Origin: Syntrophales bacterium
Lineage (GTDB): Bacteria > Desulfobacterota > Syntrophia > Syntrophales > UBA5619
Reading direction: 5' to 3'
DNA length: 45,973 nucleotides
NCBI GenBank assembly: GCA_023229765.1
Contig: JALNYO010000029.1
Span: 1 to 45,973, forward strand
Shown: in pieces, positions 8,302 to 16,192 of the stretch
Layout of the letters: each line of letters starts with the position of its first letter
Numbering within the stretch: position 1 is the stretch's first letter
Notes under the pieces: model-generated
Told to the model about the DNA's origin: nothing
Databases searched by the model: none
What the model saw: only the letters and a program-made list of their open reading frames with translations
Program-made: the position numbers and the translations under genes

Positions 8302-8369
8302 CCTGGATTCCGGCTTTCGCCGGAATGACGCTGTGCTAAGTTAGCGTTCATTGCCGTTGTGGCAGATAT

Positions 8370-9854
8370 TCAGGGCAATGGATCCGGATGGTCGATCTTT
8401 GCCACGAATTCTATCGCCCGTGGCGCCTTGTATGAGGAGAGGTAAGTGCGGCAATGCTTCAGCAGCTCCCGCTCCTCAAGCTGCGCGTCCGGTTTCTTAA
8501 CGACGAGCGCCTTGACGGTTTCTCCCCGAAGCAGATCCTCCTTGCCGACGACGAGCGCTTCCTGAACGGCTGGGTGTAGATTCAGCACGTCTTCCACCTC
8601 GCGGGGATAGACGTTGAAGCCGCTGGTAATAATCATCCGCTTCTTGCGGCCGGTGATGAAAATGTAATCTTCCTCATCCATTCGGGCGAGATCGCCGGTA
8701 GAAAGCCAGCCGTCTTTGATAACCTGGGCGGTCGCCGCCTCGTCCTTGTAATAGCCCTGCATGATATTTTCACCCTTGAGGATCAGCTCGCCGACCTCTC
8801 CCCGGGGGAGTTCCTGCCCCGTTTCGTCAACGATCCGGGCGGCGACGCGCGGTATGGGAATTCCGATCGATCCGGGTTTCTGGGGCATGTCTAAGCGGCT
8901 GAAGGAGGAAACCGGCGAGGCCTCGGTCAGACCATAGCCCTCCATGATCCGGACGCCGAATTTCTTTTCGAAAAGCGGGATAAAATCCGCCGGCATCGCC
9001 GCGCCGCCGGTTATGCAGACCTTCAGCGAATTAAGCGAGTAGTTTCCATCTTTTTCGTGGAAAACCATCCCGAGGAAGAGTCGGGGAACGGCGGCGATGT
9101 AGGTGACCTTTTCCTTTTCAATCATGCTGAATATCCCGTCGAGGGTAAAGCGTTCCATCAGAGCGACCCCCGCCCCGATCCGGATTGGCGAAATCATGTT
9201 GGCGACGGCGCCGAAGGAGTGAAAGAGCGGGATCACGGCAAGCCCGATATCCGTTTCATCGCTGTTGACGACTGTGCGGAGCAGCTCCGACTGGGTGTAG
9301 AGGTTCTGATGGGTCAAAACGGCGCCGCGGGGTTTCCCGGTAAGCCCCGAGGTATAGATCATCGCCGCCGGATCGTCGCCTGTCAGCTCGGGAATTCCGA
9401 TCGTGAAGGGGCCCTTTGCGATAATATCCCGAAAGCAGGATGGTTTCCCTGGGGCGCCGGTTGTAATGAGGTGGCGGCAAAGTGGCAATTCTGCCTGGAT
9501 CTCCTCGAAACGCCGCGCCATCTCCCCCTCGGTAATCAGGCAGCGGGAGTCGCTGTTCCCCAGCAGATAGCGGAGCTCATAGGAGGTGGACTGCGTGTGC
9601 AGGGTGACGGCGACGCCGCCGATCTTCTGCACGCCGAAATAGGCGATCACGAACTCAGGGCAGTTCGAAAGCATGATCGCCACCTTATCTCCCTTGCCCA
9701 AACCCAGTGATCGCAAATGGCTGCCCAGGGCGCAGGCCGCTTTTTCCAGCTCCAGATAAGTCAGCCGAGCGTCGTTGCTGATTAACGCCGTCCGCTTGGC
9801 ATATTGCGCCGCGCTTTTTTCCAACATCATTGCCAGATTATGCATTTCTCTCAT
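8370..9854 (-). CDS. AMP-forming acyl-CoA synthetase, C-terminus shortened
   Basis: This 494-residue member of the ANL superfamily activates a carboxylic acid to acyl-AMP and then acyl-CoA. The phosphate-binding loop is MIYTSGLTGKPRGA. The A5-type motif is GYGLTEASP, and STGDLARMDEEDYIFITGR with KKRMIITSGFNVYPREVE marks the hinge and C-terminal domain. The protein ends at AIEFVAKIDHPDPLP, just where the A10 motif with its catalytic lysine (PKxxxGKI) should begin. It therefore appears truncated by about a dozen residues, and adenylation may be impaired. ATG 9854 has AGAGGG upstream. It is the first gene of the beta-oxidation operon. Substrate is unknown; fatty or aromatic acids are both possible. 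Confidence 0.82.
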   Translation of the reverse strand: MREMHNLAMMLEKSAAQYAKRTALISNDARLTYLELEKAACALGSHLRSLGLGKGDKVAIMLSNCPEFVIAYFGVQKIGGVAVTLHTQSTSYELRYLLGNSDSRCLITEGEMARRFEEIQAELPLCRHLITTGAPGKPSCFRDIIAKGPFTIGIPELTGDDPAAMIYTSGLTGKPRGAVLTHQNLYTQSELLRTVVNSDETDIGLAVIPLFHSFGAVANMISPIRIGAGVALMERFTLDGIFSMIEKEKVTYIAAVPRLFLGMVFHEKDGNYSLNSLKVCITGGAAMPADFIPLFEKKFGVRIMEGYGLTEASPVSSFSRLDMPQKPGSIGIPIPRVAARIVDETGQELPRGEVGELILKGENIMQGYYKDEAATAQVIKDGWLSTGDLARMDEEDYIFITGRKKRMIITSGFNVYPREVEDVLNLHPAVQEALVVGKEDLLRGETVKALVVKKPDAQLEERELLKHCRTYLSSYKAPRAIEFVAKIDHPDPLP

Positions 9855-10039
9855 GATATTTTTACCCTCTTGAAAAATAATATTTTCCGTAGCACAGAAG
9901 ACAAAAATATTACAGCAAAATTCGCAGGGGAAAAGACTGTTTTTCCTTGCTTTGCCCATTCGTTTTTTCTATAGTGACTGCGCCTTGCTGGGGAATGTCA
10001 CCTCAGAGCATGGACGTCTGCAATGTGTTTATCAGACAG

Positions 10040-10064
10040 GGAGGGACGCGCTTTGTCGCGTCCG
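10040..10064. repeat. GGAGGGACGCG palindromic repeat, copy 2
   Basis: GGAGGGACGCG CTTT GTCGCGTCCG is an imperfect palindrome. It is nearly the same as 3171-3196 and the reverse of 34508-34532. It lies in the divergent spacer between the acyl-CoA synthetase and the exported YtfJ-like gene. Confidence 0.75.
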
Positions 10065-10119
10065 TAAAGGTTGGCTTAAAGGCAAGCGGTCATATAGCAA
10101 CGACAAAGGAGGGTAAAAG

Positions 10120-10656
10120 ATGAAAAAAGCGATTGTTATGGTGGTGGTTGCTTTATTATGGAGCGCCTCGGCAGCGTTTGCCGCCGGTCTTCAGGTGGGG
10201 GAGAAGGCCGCGGACTTCAAACTGAAGGATCCGACCGGCAAGGAATACTCTCTGGAGCACCCGCAATTCAAAGGCAAGGTTCTGTACATCGCCTATGTGG
10301 ATCCGGACGAGAAGGACACGAACAACCATGTGGAAGACGCGTTGAAAAAGGAGAAGGATGCGGGCGGGCTGGACAAGACCCGTTACGAGGGTTTTGGGAT
10401 CGTCAATCTCAAGGCGAGCGCGATGCCCAATTTCCTGATCAAGGCGGCCATCAAGAGCAAACAGAAGAAGACCGGCGCCATCATCCTCCTCGATTACGAC
10501 CAGGCGATTCTCAACGCGTGGGGAGTAAAGGATGACGCTTCCGACATTGTCATCCTGGATAAAGAGCGCATCTGCCGCTTCGTCAGCTCTGGCAAGCTTC
10601 CCCAAGACGAACTTGTCAAAATGATCAATATTATCAAGGAATATCAGGCGAAGTAG
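10120..10656 (+). CDS. Exported thioredoxin-fold protein, YtfJ-like
   Basis: This 178-residue protein has a signal peptide cleaved after about residue 21 (SAAFA-A), so it is periplasmic. The mature part starts with LQVGEKAADFKLKD, like AhpC/TlpA folds. It then has IVNLKASAMPNFLIKAAI and DASDIVILDKE, which parallel the YtfJ family. No CxxC is present at the redox position, so disulfide chemistry by the usual mechanism is unlikely. AGGAGGG lies shortly before the ATG and a strong terminator follows, so it is probably transcribed alone. Function in the family is poorly defined. Confidence 0.7.
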   Translation: MKKAIVMVVVALLWSASAAFAAGLQVGEKAADFKLKDPTGKEYSLEHPQFKGKVLYIAYVDPDEKDTNNHVEDALKKEKDAGGLDKTRYEGFGIVNLKASAMPNFLIKAAIKSKQKKTGAIILLDYDQAILNAWGVKDDASDIVILDKERICRFVSSGKLPQDELVKMINIIKEYQAK

Positions 10657-10681
10657 AACGCAAACGCTTTATCGGCGCCCG

Positions 10682-10725
10682 ACGGCGGAGAGGCTTTTGC
10701 GTGCAAGCTTCTCCGCCGTTTTTTC
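10682..10725 (+). terminator. Rho-independent terminator
   Basis: ACGGCGGAGAGGCTT (10682-10696) pairs with AAGCTTCTCCGCCGT (10705-10719), with one mismatch and an 8-nt loop, and is followed by a run of T. It lies 26 bp after the YtfJ-like gene. Confidence 0.88.
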
Positions 10726-10757
10726 TGTGGGTTTTTATTAATGTTGGGCATAACGAG

Positions 10758-11930
10758 ATGCAGGAGAGGCGAAGGATAGCGGTTGTAATCCCCAAGTACG
10801 GAATGGTCGGCGGGGCGGAAGGGTTTGCCGCGGAGCTGACCGAGCGGGTTGCACGTCATCCGGAGTTCGAAGTCCATGTCTTCGCCAACCGCTGGGTTTC
10901 CTCATCTAAGCGGGTGACCTTCCACAAGGTGCCGGTCGTAAAATTTCCCAGATCACTCATTTCGCCGAGCTTTGCCTTTTTCGCCGGGCGCCGCATCGCC
11001 GCGGCGGGCCCCTTCGATATCGTCCACACCCATGACCGGATATTTGCGGCGGATGTCTATACGATGCACGGCATTCCCCACCACTGGTGGATCCGGGAGG
11101 TCAGAAAAAAAAGGCTGAGCCTGTTCGACCGATCGCTGGCCGGCGTCGAGGATCAGCTTGTCCTGCGCGGCGGGTGCAGTCGTTTTCTGGCGGTCTCCGG
11201 CCTGGTCCGAAAAATATTCCTTGAAGAGTATCAAATAGATCAGTCCTTAGTGACAATCGTTCATCCCGGTGTGGAGACAGCCCCGTATGAAAGCAGGGAC
11301 AGGGGAGAATGTCGCCGGACGATACGGGAGCGTTACGGCATTGGCCGTGAAGAGACGCTGATTCTTTTCGTATCGATGAATTTTGCCGTCAAGGGGCTTG
11401 ATTATTTGCTGCGCGGCTTGGGTCGCCTCCGGGGAAAAAATCCGGCGGCATCCTTCAAGCTGCTCGTGGTCGGGCATGGCGATGAGAAAAACTACCGGCG
11501 TCTTGCCACGGAGCAGGGCATTGCCGATTCCGTAATCTTCGCCGGCGCCGTGGAGCGAAAAGAGCTTCCCGAATACTACCTGGCGGGTGATTTCTATGCG
11601 ATGCTCTCCCGCTTCGACACCTTCGGGATGGTTGTTCTGGAGGCGATGGCCGCCGGGTTGCCGGTTCTGATCAGCGGTCGGGTGGGCGCGAAGGATCTTG
11701 TGGAAGTGGGGGAAAATGGGTTTGTTATTGAAGAGCCCGCAAACAGCGACCTCGTTGCCGATAAAATAGAGATGCTGCTTTCCCGCGAGCTTCGCGAGTG
11801 CATGCGAATGGCGGCGCTTAAAACGGCGGCGGCGAACTCCTGGGATGTCGTTGTCAATAAAGTCGTTAATATATATCGGGAAATATTGAAAGATCAGCGC
11901 TTAGTCAACTCGAAGATGCCGCATCCGTAA
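10758..11930 (+). CDS. GT4-family glycosyltransferase (WaaG-like)
   Basis: This 390-residue GT-B retaining glycosyltransferase acts at the cytoplasmic face on lipid-linked glycans or LPS core. The N-terminal KYGMVGGAEGFAAEL is a donor/acceptor loop typical of GT4. VHTHDRIFAAD, then VHPGVE and FVSMNFAVKGLDYLL begin the C-terminal Rossmann domain. The E-x7-E motif appears as DTFGMVVLEA, with Asp in place of the first Glu. ATG 10758 is used because the longer frame begins inside the preceding terminator; the ribosome site is weak. It opens the surface-glycan cluster. Its 3' end overlaps the convergent DUF268 gene by 37 bp. Confidence 0.82.
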   Translation: MQERRRIAVVIPKYGMVGGAEGFAAELTERVARHPEFEVHVFANRWVSSSKRVTFHKVPVVKFPRSLISPSFAFFAGRRIAAAGPFDIVHTHDRIFAADVYTMHGIPHHWWIREVRKKRLSLFDRSLAGVEDQLVLRGGCSRFLAVSGLVRKIFLEEYQIDQSLVTIVHPGVETAPYESRDRGECRRTIRERYGIGREETLILFVSMNFAVKGLDYLLRGLGRLRGKNPAASFKLLVVGHGDEKNYRRLATEQGIADSVIFAGAVERKELPEYYLAGDFYAMLSRFDTFGMVVLEAMAAGLPVLISGRVGAKDLVEVGENGFVIEEPANSDLVADKIEMLLSRELRECMRMAALKTAAANSWDVVVNKVVNIYREILKDQRLVNSKMPHP

Positions 11931-12655
11931 TGGCAGCCAAAATTATTGTTGATGGCGGCGGTGTCGAGTGCCGCATTGGCGATAAATTCCCCGCCGTCGC
12001 TTATATACGCGAACGAGTCGATGCGATAATATTGCTCAAAGAGCTTCAGTAGATAGGATAACGAAAAAACCCGGTGGGCGTTGAACTCAATCCGTTGCTC
12101 CCCGATAGGTACCGAAAAATAGAATTTCCCGTTTTTTTTCAGTATGCTGGCCATGTTTTTCCAGCCGGGGAGATGTCCCTCGTAATTAATCGGATCGCCA
12201 TAACGGCCAAGGCCGAAGTGTTCCAAGGCGTGGAGGCAGGAAAGCGAGTCGCAGTAGTCGCTCAGAGAAAAATTTTTAGCGGAGAGATCGGCGCGGGTGA
12301 AGCGGATGGTGGGAATGGCGATATGGAGGTCGCGGACGTCCAGGACCTCTATCTCCCGGAACGATGCTACGTGGGCGACGAAGCCATCGACACGCGAGCC
12401 GACATCCACATGTTTTTCCGGCTTATTCTCAAAGATCTTCCGGGCGACGTATAAATCCTGGTAGAAGTAATGTTCGGCAAGGACGCCGCTTTGCTGATCC
12501 TTTTCCTGAAGGCAGGGGTAGATTTTCCCGAACGGAAAGGTTTCCCGGGACAAGGCCGCCTGCCGCCGGATTATGGCATATTCACTCAGAAAAGCAGGCA
12601 TTTTTTTGATAAACGTGAAAAAAGGCATTCCCTTGACGATAACACTCAGGTGCAT
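11894..12655 (-). CDS. DUF268-family protein, probable SAM methyltransferase fold
   Basis: This 253-residue protein contains VDVGSRVDGFVAHVASF, a glycine-poor version of the SAM-binding motif, then SLSCLHALEHFGLGRYGDP and FYFSVPIGEQRIEFNAHRVF. That pattern is characteristic of DUF268 proteins found in glycan clusters. AAAGGAG is placed well before ATG 12655. It is read against the surrounding glycosyltransferase genes and overlaps the end of the GT4 gene, so it has its own promoter. Enzymatic activity of the family has not been settled to my knowledge. Confidence 0.7.
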   Translation of the reverse strand: MHLSVIVKGMPFFTFIKKMPAFLSEYAIIRRQAALSRETFPFGKIYPCLQEKDQQSGVLAEHYFYQDLYVARKIFENKPEKHVDVGSRVDGFVAHVASFREIEVLDVRDLHIAIPTIRFTRADLSAKNFSLSDYCDSLSCLHALEHFGLGRYGDPINYEGHLPGWKNMASILKKNGKFYFSVPIGEQRIEFNAHRVFSLSYLLKLFEQYYRIDSFAYISDGGEFIANAALDTAAINNNFGCHYGCGIFELTKR

Positions 12656-13132
12656 GAAAACTCCTTTACAAAATAAGTGGCCGTGTATTGTTCGAGGGTG
12701 ATCATAAAGGGCGGTCAGGTTCCTGTCAACGAAAAACAGCGGGACAGTAAATTTCTGCTGCTAAAGATGAAAGAAAAAAACAAGCGGAACATTTTGTAAA
12801 TTGAAGTGACAATACGTTCCATCGATAATTTCATCCAGTCCTCCATACTGTTTCGTGGGGATACAACTATATTTATTGTCACCAATAAGATCGTGAAAAA
12901 ATGATTGGGTCGGTTCTGACGGCGGGGTACACTTTTTGTAGTAAAGCAGTTGACAATGCCGTGAGAAAACGGTTATTGCCAAAGCGGCTGTATTTGTTAA
13001 TTGTCGGCAACTGTGTTTGCTTATGGCCAGGAGAATGCGGACAGGTCTCCTGTTTATTTGCTTGATTATTAAGAAAATATTCTGATCGACGCAAAAAAGG
13101 CGCGATCATTGTTTTTATGAGGTTGATAAGAT
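12656..13132. other. AT-rich intergenic region without a recognisable gene
   Basis: This spacer of about 480 bp separates the divergently read DUF268 gene and the broken FkbM gene. It is visibly richer in A and T than its neighbours. Short open frames on the minus strand, for example near 12.76-12.98 kb, show no motif I recognise and no ribosome site, so I do not call them. The promoters of both flanking genes should lie here. Confidence 0.5.
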
Positions 13133-13875
13133 ATGGGAATAGCTTCTCCGTGGCACTGGTTATCCAGATGGAATGAATCGGCAAAAAAACGTGAGGAGGA
13201 AGTGCGGCATAAAGAGGAAATGAAAGCCTTTTACGGCACGTTTGCCGGGCCGGGAGAGCTCTGTTTCGACGTCGGCGCCAATCTGGGGAACAGAACCACC
13301 GTTCTGGCAGAAATTGGTTGCCGAGTCGTCAGTATCGAACCTCAGCCGCTCTGTTTGCAAAGACTGCGAAAACTTTTCGGCAAACAGGAAAACGTTGTTA
13401 TTGTCGATGCGGCGGTAGGTGAATCGGAAGGCACGGGCGAGCTTGCCGTATGCGAGGATGAACCGACGATTTCCACGATGTCGGACAAATGGAGGACGAA
13501 GGGAAGATTTGCCGGCAATAACCAGTGGGGGAAAAAATCGCGGTACGAATGACAACCCTTGATCGTCTGATTGATCAATATGGGATGCCGAAGTTCTGCA
13601 AGATAGATGTAGAGGGGTTCGAGCTGTCCGTAATAAGGGGGCTGTCCGCGCCTGTTCCATATCTGTCGTTTGAGTTTACCCGGGAATTTCTCCCCGATGC
13701 CGAAAGCTGTATCAAACATCTTGTGACTATCGGTCCCGCGGTTTTCAATGCTTCTTGGGGCGAGTCAATGGAGCTTCTGGATCGACAATGGATGAATCCT
13801 GAAGAGTTGTATCAGAGGATTGATGCTGAAAAGGACCCCCAGTTGTGGGGTGATATATATGTAAAATTCTGTTGA
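13133..13875 (+). pseudogene. FkbM-family methyltransferase with a frameshift
   Basis: Two overlapping frames together make one FkbM methyltransferase of about 247 residues. The first (13133-13552) has the SAM motif FDVGANLGNRTTVLAE and VSIEPQPLC. The second resumes at about 13525 with MTTLDRLIDQYG, FCKIDVEGFE and LSFEFTREF. The switch is a -1 shift at the run GGGGGAAAAAA (13527-13537), where both frames encode matching sequence around QWG. A real mutation, a sequencing error in the homopolymer or ribosomal slippage on the lysine codons could explain it. If intact, it would O-methylate a sugar of the surface glycan. Confidence 0.75.
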
Positions 13876-13982
13876 ACAAGTCGATTAATTGATCATATCT
13901 TGTCCGAACCATGGGAAAGGTGAAACGGTGGCAGCGTGAAAAAGGGAAAAACCTGGCAAGCTGTGGGTGAGGGATGTGAACT

Positions 13983-14177
13983 GTGAGATATTTTAATATT
14001 GTCAAGAGCATGTCAAACTGGTTTCTCTATCTTGCAGCGAAATTCAGGATGACGGCGGCAGACCCGCTCAGGTTTGTCACCCCGGGGGATTCATCCGGAG
14101 GCGCCCAGCAGGTTTGTTCAGACCTTCAAAGAGTTATTCATGGATGAGTGCTATATGAAGGGGATGGAGGGACGAAC
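13983..14177 (+). pseudogene. N-terminal remnant of another FkbM-type methyltransferase
   Basis: Reading from GTG 13983 gives VRYFNIVKSMSNWFLYLAA and then DPLRFVTP. Shifting frame at the CCCCGGGGG run near 14081-14089 continues with PRGIHPEAPSR, FVQTFKELFMDECYMKGM. Joined, these resemble the lead-in region of FkbM proteins (a W-x-L-aliphatic start, DPLxF and TFKExFxDExYxKG). The match ends where the following GT2 gene begins; no SAM motif is left. I therefore read it as a truncated, frameshifted remnant. The resemblance is by eye and needs a profile search. Confidence 0.5.
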
Positions 14178-14178
14178 G

Positions 14179-14970
14179 GTGAGGGGGGAATGCCCACTTT
14201 CGGTTGCGATCATTGCCAAAAATGAAGCGAAAAACCTTTCCGCCTGCTTAGAGAGCGTCTCTTTTGCCGGCCAGATTGTCGTGGTCGATTCGGGAAGCGC
14301 CGACGACACGCTGCGGATCGCCGCCGACTATGGCTGCGAGATATATCAGGAAGAATGGCGGGGGTTCGGTCCCCAGAAACAACTGGCGATAGACCGCTGC
14401 AAGCTGCCGTGGGTGCTTGTCCTGGACGCGGACGAACGAATTCCGGAGGAAACGGCGCGCGTTATCCGGGAGCTTGTAGCGGGGGCGGGGCAGGCCGCTG
14501 GCTTCAGCTTTCCCCGCCGGAATTATTTTCAGGGACGATGGATAAGGCATGCGGGCTGGTGGCCGGACAGGGTTGCGCGTCTCTTTAAAAACGGCAAGGG
14601 ACAGATGACCGGGACGATGGTGCACGAAGCCGTTGTTGTGGATGGTCTGGTTGAACAGCTTGCTGTCCCGATCGACCATTATACGGAAAGTCGTCTGGAG
14701 ATGATTATCCCCAAAATAAATCGTTATTCCACGCTCGGGGCCGAGGAGGCTTTTGCGGCGGGCCGCAGGACGACTATTTTTGGGGCATTTCTGCGGGCAA
14801 AAATCACCTTTTTTCAGGATTATCTGTTCAGGGGCGGTTTTCTGGATGGTCCGCAGGGTTTTACTCTTGCCGTGACCGATTCGGTCAATAAATTCTTTAA
14901 GTACGCGAAGCTTGCCGAGATGAGCCGGGAGGTCAAAGGGCGCCGTAAGGACGGTGGGAAACAAACATAA
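14179..14970 (+). CDS. GT2-family glycosyltransferase, WaaE/KdtX-like
   Basis: This is an inverting GT-A glycosyltransferase of about 263 residues. PLSVAIIAKNEAKNL opens the fold; VVDSGSADDT and WVLVLDADERIPEE give the DXD-type metal site. FPRRNYFQGRWIRHAGWWPD is the hallmark of the WaaE/KdtX subgroup, which adds glucose to LPS inner-core heptose. I start it at GTG 14179, with GGAGGG 7 nt upstream. Longer in-frame starts, up to TTG 14074, would include residues from a decayed methyltransferase. Acceptor specificity is inferred. Confidence 0.82.
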   Translation: MRGECPLSVAIIAKNEAKNLSACLESVSFAGQIVVVDSGSADDTLRIAADYGCEIYQEEWRGFGPQKQLAIDRCKLPWVLVLDADERIPEETARVIRELVAGAGQAAGFSFPRRNYFQGRWIRHAGWWPDRVARLFKNGKGQMTGTMVHEAVVVDGLVEQLAVPIDHYTESRLEMIIPKINRYSTLGAEEAFAAGRRTTIFGAFLRAKITFFQDYLFRGGFLDGPQGFTLAVTDSVNKFFKYAKLAEMSREVKGRRKDGGKQT

Positions 14971-15029
14971 AAATGGCTAATTCTGGCGCTCTCGTCAAAA
15001 GTTTCTTAAACCGTCAAGGTTGAAAGCGT

Positions 15030-15944
15030 ATGGATATATCGATCATCATCGTCAACTGGAACACGAGGGAACTGCTGAGAAACTGCCTCTCGGCGCTTGC
15101 GGAGACCGTCCGGGGGCTTTCCCTGGAGGTGATTGTCGTTGACAACGCCTCGGCGGACGGCAGCGTCGCGATGCTCCGGGAGAGTTTTCCCGCCGTAAAA
15201 GTGATTGAAAACCCTGAAAACAGGGGTTTCGGCGCCGCCAACAACCAGGCGCTCCGGGTCATGAAAGGCCGCTACGCGCTTTTGCTCAATTCCGACGCCA
15301 TTCTTTGCAAGCAGGCCGGCGAGAGGCTGTTCGCTTTTATGGAGGCCCATCCGGAGGCGGCGATGGCCTGCGGTCAACTGCTCAATGCCGACGGCAGCAG
15401 GCAAAACTCCATCGCCAATTTTCCCAATCTTTTTACGCTGCTCATGAATACGTCCCTTTTGGAGTACCTCTGGCCCGCTAAATTCCCGAGTAAGCGCTAT
15501 AACGTAAACGTCCCCTTGGAGGTTGACTCCTGCATCGGCGCTTGCCTGATGGTACGCAAGCAGGCGATTGACGCGGTCGGGATGTTCGACGAGCGCTATT
15601 TTTTCTTTTTTGAGGAGACGGATTGGGCGCTTGCGATGCGCAAGGCGGGCTGGAAGAGTTTCTACATCCCGGAGGCGCAGATATACCATCTGCAGGGCCA
15701 GAGTATCGGCGGGAATATCCGTTCGCGGGTGGAATTCTACCGTTCGCGCTATCAATTTTTCCGGAAATGGAAAAGCCGTCCCGTTTATCTGCTTTTTCGC
15801 CTTGTCATCAGCGTGCGCCTTTTTATAAACTGGGTTCTGACGACCTGCGGCACCCTTCTGACGCTCGGGTTAAACAGAGAATTACGCGATAAATTCGTGG
15901 TCTATGGAAAGCTTTTGGCCATGCATCTGACGGGGGTTTTGTGA
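15030..15944 (+). CDS. GT2-family glycosyltransferase (rhamnosyltransferase-like)
   Basis: This protein has 304 residues. ISIIIVNWNTRELLRNCL, VVDNASADGS and NRGFGAANNQAL are the classic start of the WcaA/RfbF-type rhamnosyl- and related transferases. LLLNSDA is the DXD equivalent. IGACLMVRKQA and FFFFEETDWALAMRKAGW carry the catalytic base region. Hydrophobic residues near 250-285 (LLFRLVISVRLF, WVLTTCGTLLTL) may attach it to the membrane. The ribosome site is weak. It lies 60 bp after another GT2 gene, probably in the same transcript, and is followed by an inverted-repeat element. Confidence 0.85.
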   Translation: MDISIIIVNWNTRELLRNCLSALAETVRGLSLEVIVVDNASADGSVAMLRESFPAVKVIENPENRGFGAANNQALRVMKGRYALLLNSDAILCKQAGERLFAFMEAHPEAAMACGQLLNADGSRQNSIANFPNLFTLLMNTSLLEYLWPAKFPSKRYNVNVPLEVDSCIGACLMVRKQAIDAVGMFDERYFFFFEETDWALAMRKAGWKSFYIPEAQIYHLQGQSIGGNIRSRVEFYRSRYQFFRKWKSRPVYLLFRLVISVRLFINWVLTTCGTLLTLGLNRELRDKFVVYGKLLAMHLTGVL

Positions 15945-15964
15945 ACGGGAAAATGCCCTCAAAT

Positions 15965-16117
15965 GAGGTAGTTGCAAAACTCCGTGTCATGCCCGAATGC
16001 TTTTGTCGGGCATTCATGATTTCAAATAGTTAAAAACTGGATTATGAACATTAAACTTCGTTTTCCCGCCCAGAAGCGTCGCGGGAATGACAGCGTTGGG
16101 AGTTTTGCAATTGGCTC
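15965..16117. repeat. MITE-like element with GAGGTAGTTGCAAAACTCC termini
   Basis: The left end GAGGTAGTTGCAAAACTCC and right end GGAGTTTTGCAATTGGCTC are imperfect inverted repeats of about 19 bp. Inside are GTCATGCCCGAATGC...GCATTC, the ATTATGAACATTAAACTTCG block and CGGGAATGAC. This is the same family as 35710-35899, 40387-40538 and 43030-43181. It sits between two GT2 genes. Confidence 0.85.
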
Positions 16118-16192
16118 AAATGTTTGAATTTGGTAAGGACGGTATTTGGCGTAACGGAAAATTTTCCGCGTCAGTAAAAATAAGGTGAGCCG

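Noticed and set aside
12761..12982. A 73-codon minus-strand frame in the AT-rich spacer
   Set aside because: No ribosome site, no recognisable motif and biased AT-rich composition; insufficient evidence for a gene.
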